Position numbers and translations under genes: made by a program. Below the pieces are notes generated by a model. It worked only from the letters and a program-made list of their open reading frames with translations. It searched no databases and was not told where the DNA came from. From NCBI GenBank assembly GCA_003648845.1, contig QMQA01000078.1, positions 1 to 6,175 on the forward strand: a DNA stretch of 6,175 nt. The letters run 5' to 3'. This DNA is from Candidatus Aerophobota bacterium. GTDB taxonomy: Bacteria; Aerophobota; Aerophobia; Aerophobales; B3-G15. Positions 5,854 through 6,175 of this stretch are shown one piece after another. Within the stretch, counting starts at the first letter, position 1; each line of letters starts with the position of its first letter.

Positions 5854-6175
5854 TTATTCTTCTCCTTTAGGATAAGAGCCCAGAATCTTTAAAAATAGAC
5901 ACTCCTTCTCCAGCTCGGACAGGGCCTTTTTAACTGCCTCATCGTCTTTGTGTCCAGTAAAGTCCACAAAAAATACATACTCCCAGGCTTTTCTTTTTGT
6001 GGGGCGGGACTCTATCTTGGTCAGATTAATCCCGTATTTTCTAAAGGGGGCGAGCATATCGTATAAGGCTCCCACCCTGTCTTTAATGGAAAAGAGGATG
6101 GAGGTTTTATCCTCTCCACTCCTCTCAGCAAAATCCCTTCCAATCACCAGAAAACGTGTGTAGTTATGTGGAGAA
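5854..6175 (-). CDS. pheA: Prephenate dehydratase, C-terminal end with ACT domain (5' end outside window)
   Basis: Prephenate dehydratase converts prephenate to phenylpyruvate, the precursor of phenylalanine. Only the last 106 codons are here. The frame is open to the right edge and reads SPHNYTRFLVIGRD, which contains the Thr-Arg-Phe motif that is part of the dehydratase active site in this family. The remainder is an ACT regulatory domain: KTSILFSIKDRVGALYDML holds the GAL-type element and INLTKIESRPTKRKAWEYVF holds the ESRP element, both linked to phenylalanine binding in the family, so feedback inhibition by Phe is expected. A GTG at 6145-6147 lies in this frame but is internal, because the conserved NYTRF residues precede it. 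Whether a chorismate mutase domain sits at the missing N-terminus cannot be seen. The stop is 13 bases before the DAHP synthase gene, so the two are almost certainly co-transcribed. Confidence 0.95.
   Translation of the reverse strand, partial: SPHNYTRFLVIGRDFAERSGEDKTSILFSIKDRVGALYDMLAPFRKYGINLTKIESRPTKRKAWEYVFFVDFTGHKDDEAVKKALSELEKECLFLKILGSYPKGEE

Noticed and set aside
6145..6147. GTG as the start of a separate small ACT-domain protein
   Set aside because: The same frame continues upstream with NYTRFL, the conserved dehydratase motif, so this is the tail of a full pheA.
5440..6163. Plus-strand open frames opposite the DAHP synthase and pheA genes (5440-5637, 5948-6163)
   Set aside because: Both are antisense to conserved catalytic and ACT motifs.
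1..6175. Promoters, terminators, riboswitches, RNA genes, repeats, CRISPR or mobile elements
   Set aside because: No gap between genes exceeds 13 bases, and I saw no direct repeat array, inverted-repeat ends, transposase motif or tRNA-like sequence by eye.

Overview
The window is one block of seven genes, all on the minus strand, packed with at most 13 bases between neighbours and with two overlaps. In transcription order (right to left) they are: the 3' end of pheA (prephenate dehydratase), aroF (type I-beta DAHP synthase), aroA (EPSP synthase), a membrane-anchored TPR protein of unknown function, panC (pantothenate synthetase), lpxB (lipid-A-disaccharide synthase) and the N-terminal part of a DUF362 protein. 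Both end genes run off the window. No intergenic stretch is long enough to hold a promoter, terminator, RNA gene or repeat, so the simplest reading is the inside of one long polycistronic operon whose promoter and terminator lie outside.

Region by region: 5854-6175 and 4827-5840 encode two feedback-controllable steps of phenylalanine synthesis. PheA keeps its ACT domain, and DAHP synthase keeps its N-terminal regulatory-type domain. 3520-4824 adds the sixth shikimate-pathway step. The prephenate dehydrogenase gene (tyrA) that often lies between aroF and aroA is not there. 2826-3539 is the TPR protein. 1982-2824 makes pantothenate for CoA. 799-1971 makes the lipid A disaccharide. 1-827 is a DUF362 protein of unknown role.

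Organism: a gene for lipid A synthesis points to a bacterium with an outer membrane. By eye the GC content is middling (about the mid-40s percent). Proteins are rich in Lys, Glu, Ile and Val, AGA/AGG and ATA codons are common, and the coding strand is clearly purine-rich. This fits an anaerobic or thermophilic lineage, possibly an uncultured phylum, but I cannot name the taxon. There is no sign of mobile DNA, phage, CRISPR or defence genes.

Assessment: most of this is ordinary core metabolism in a somewhat unusual combination. The parts worth a second look are the TPR protein, the DUF362 protein translated out of the end of lpxB, the non-standard motifs of LpxB, and the class II signature of AroA. 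I do not see a clear novel system.
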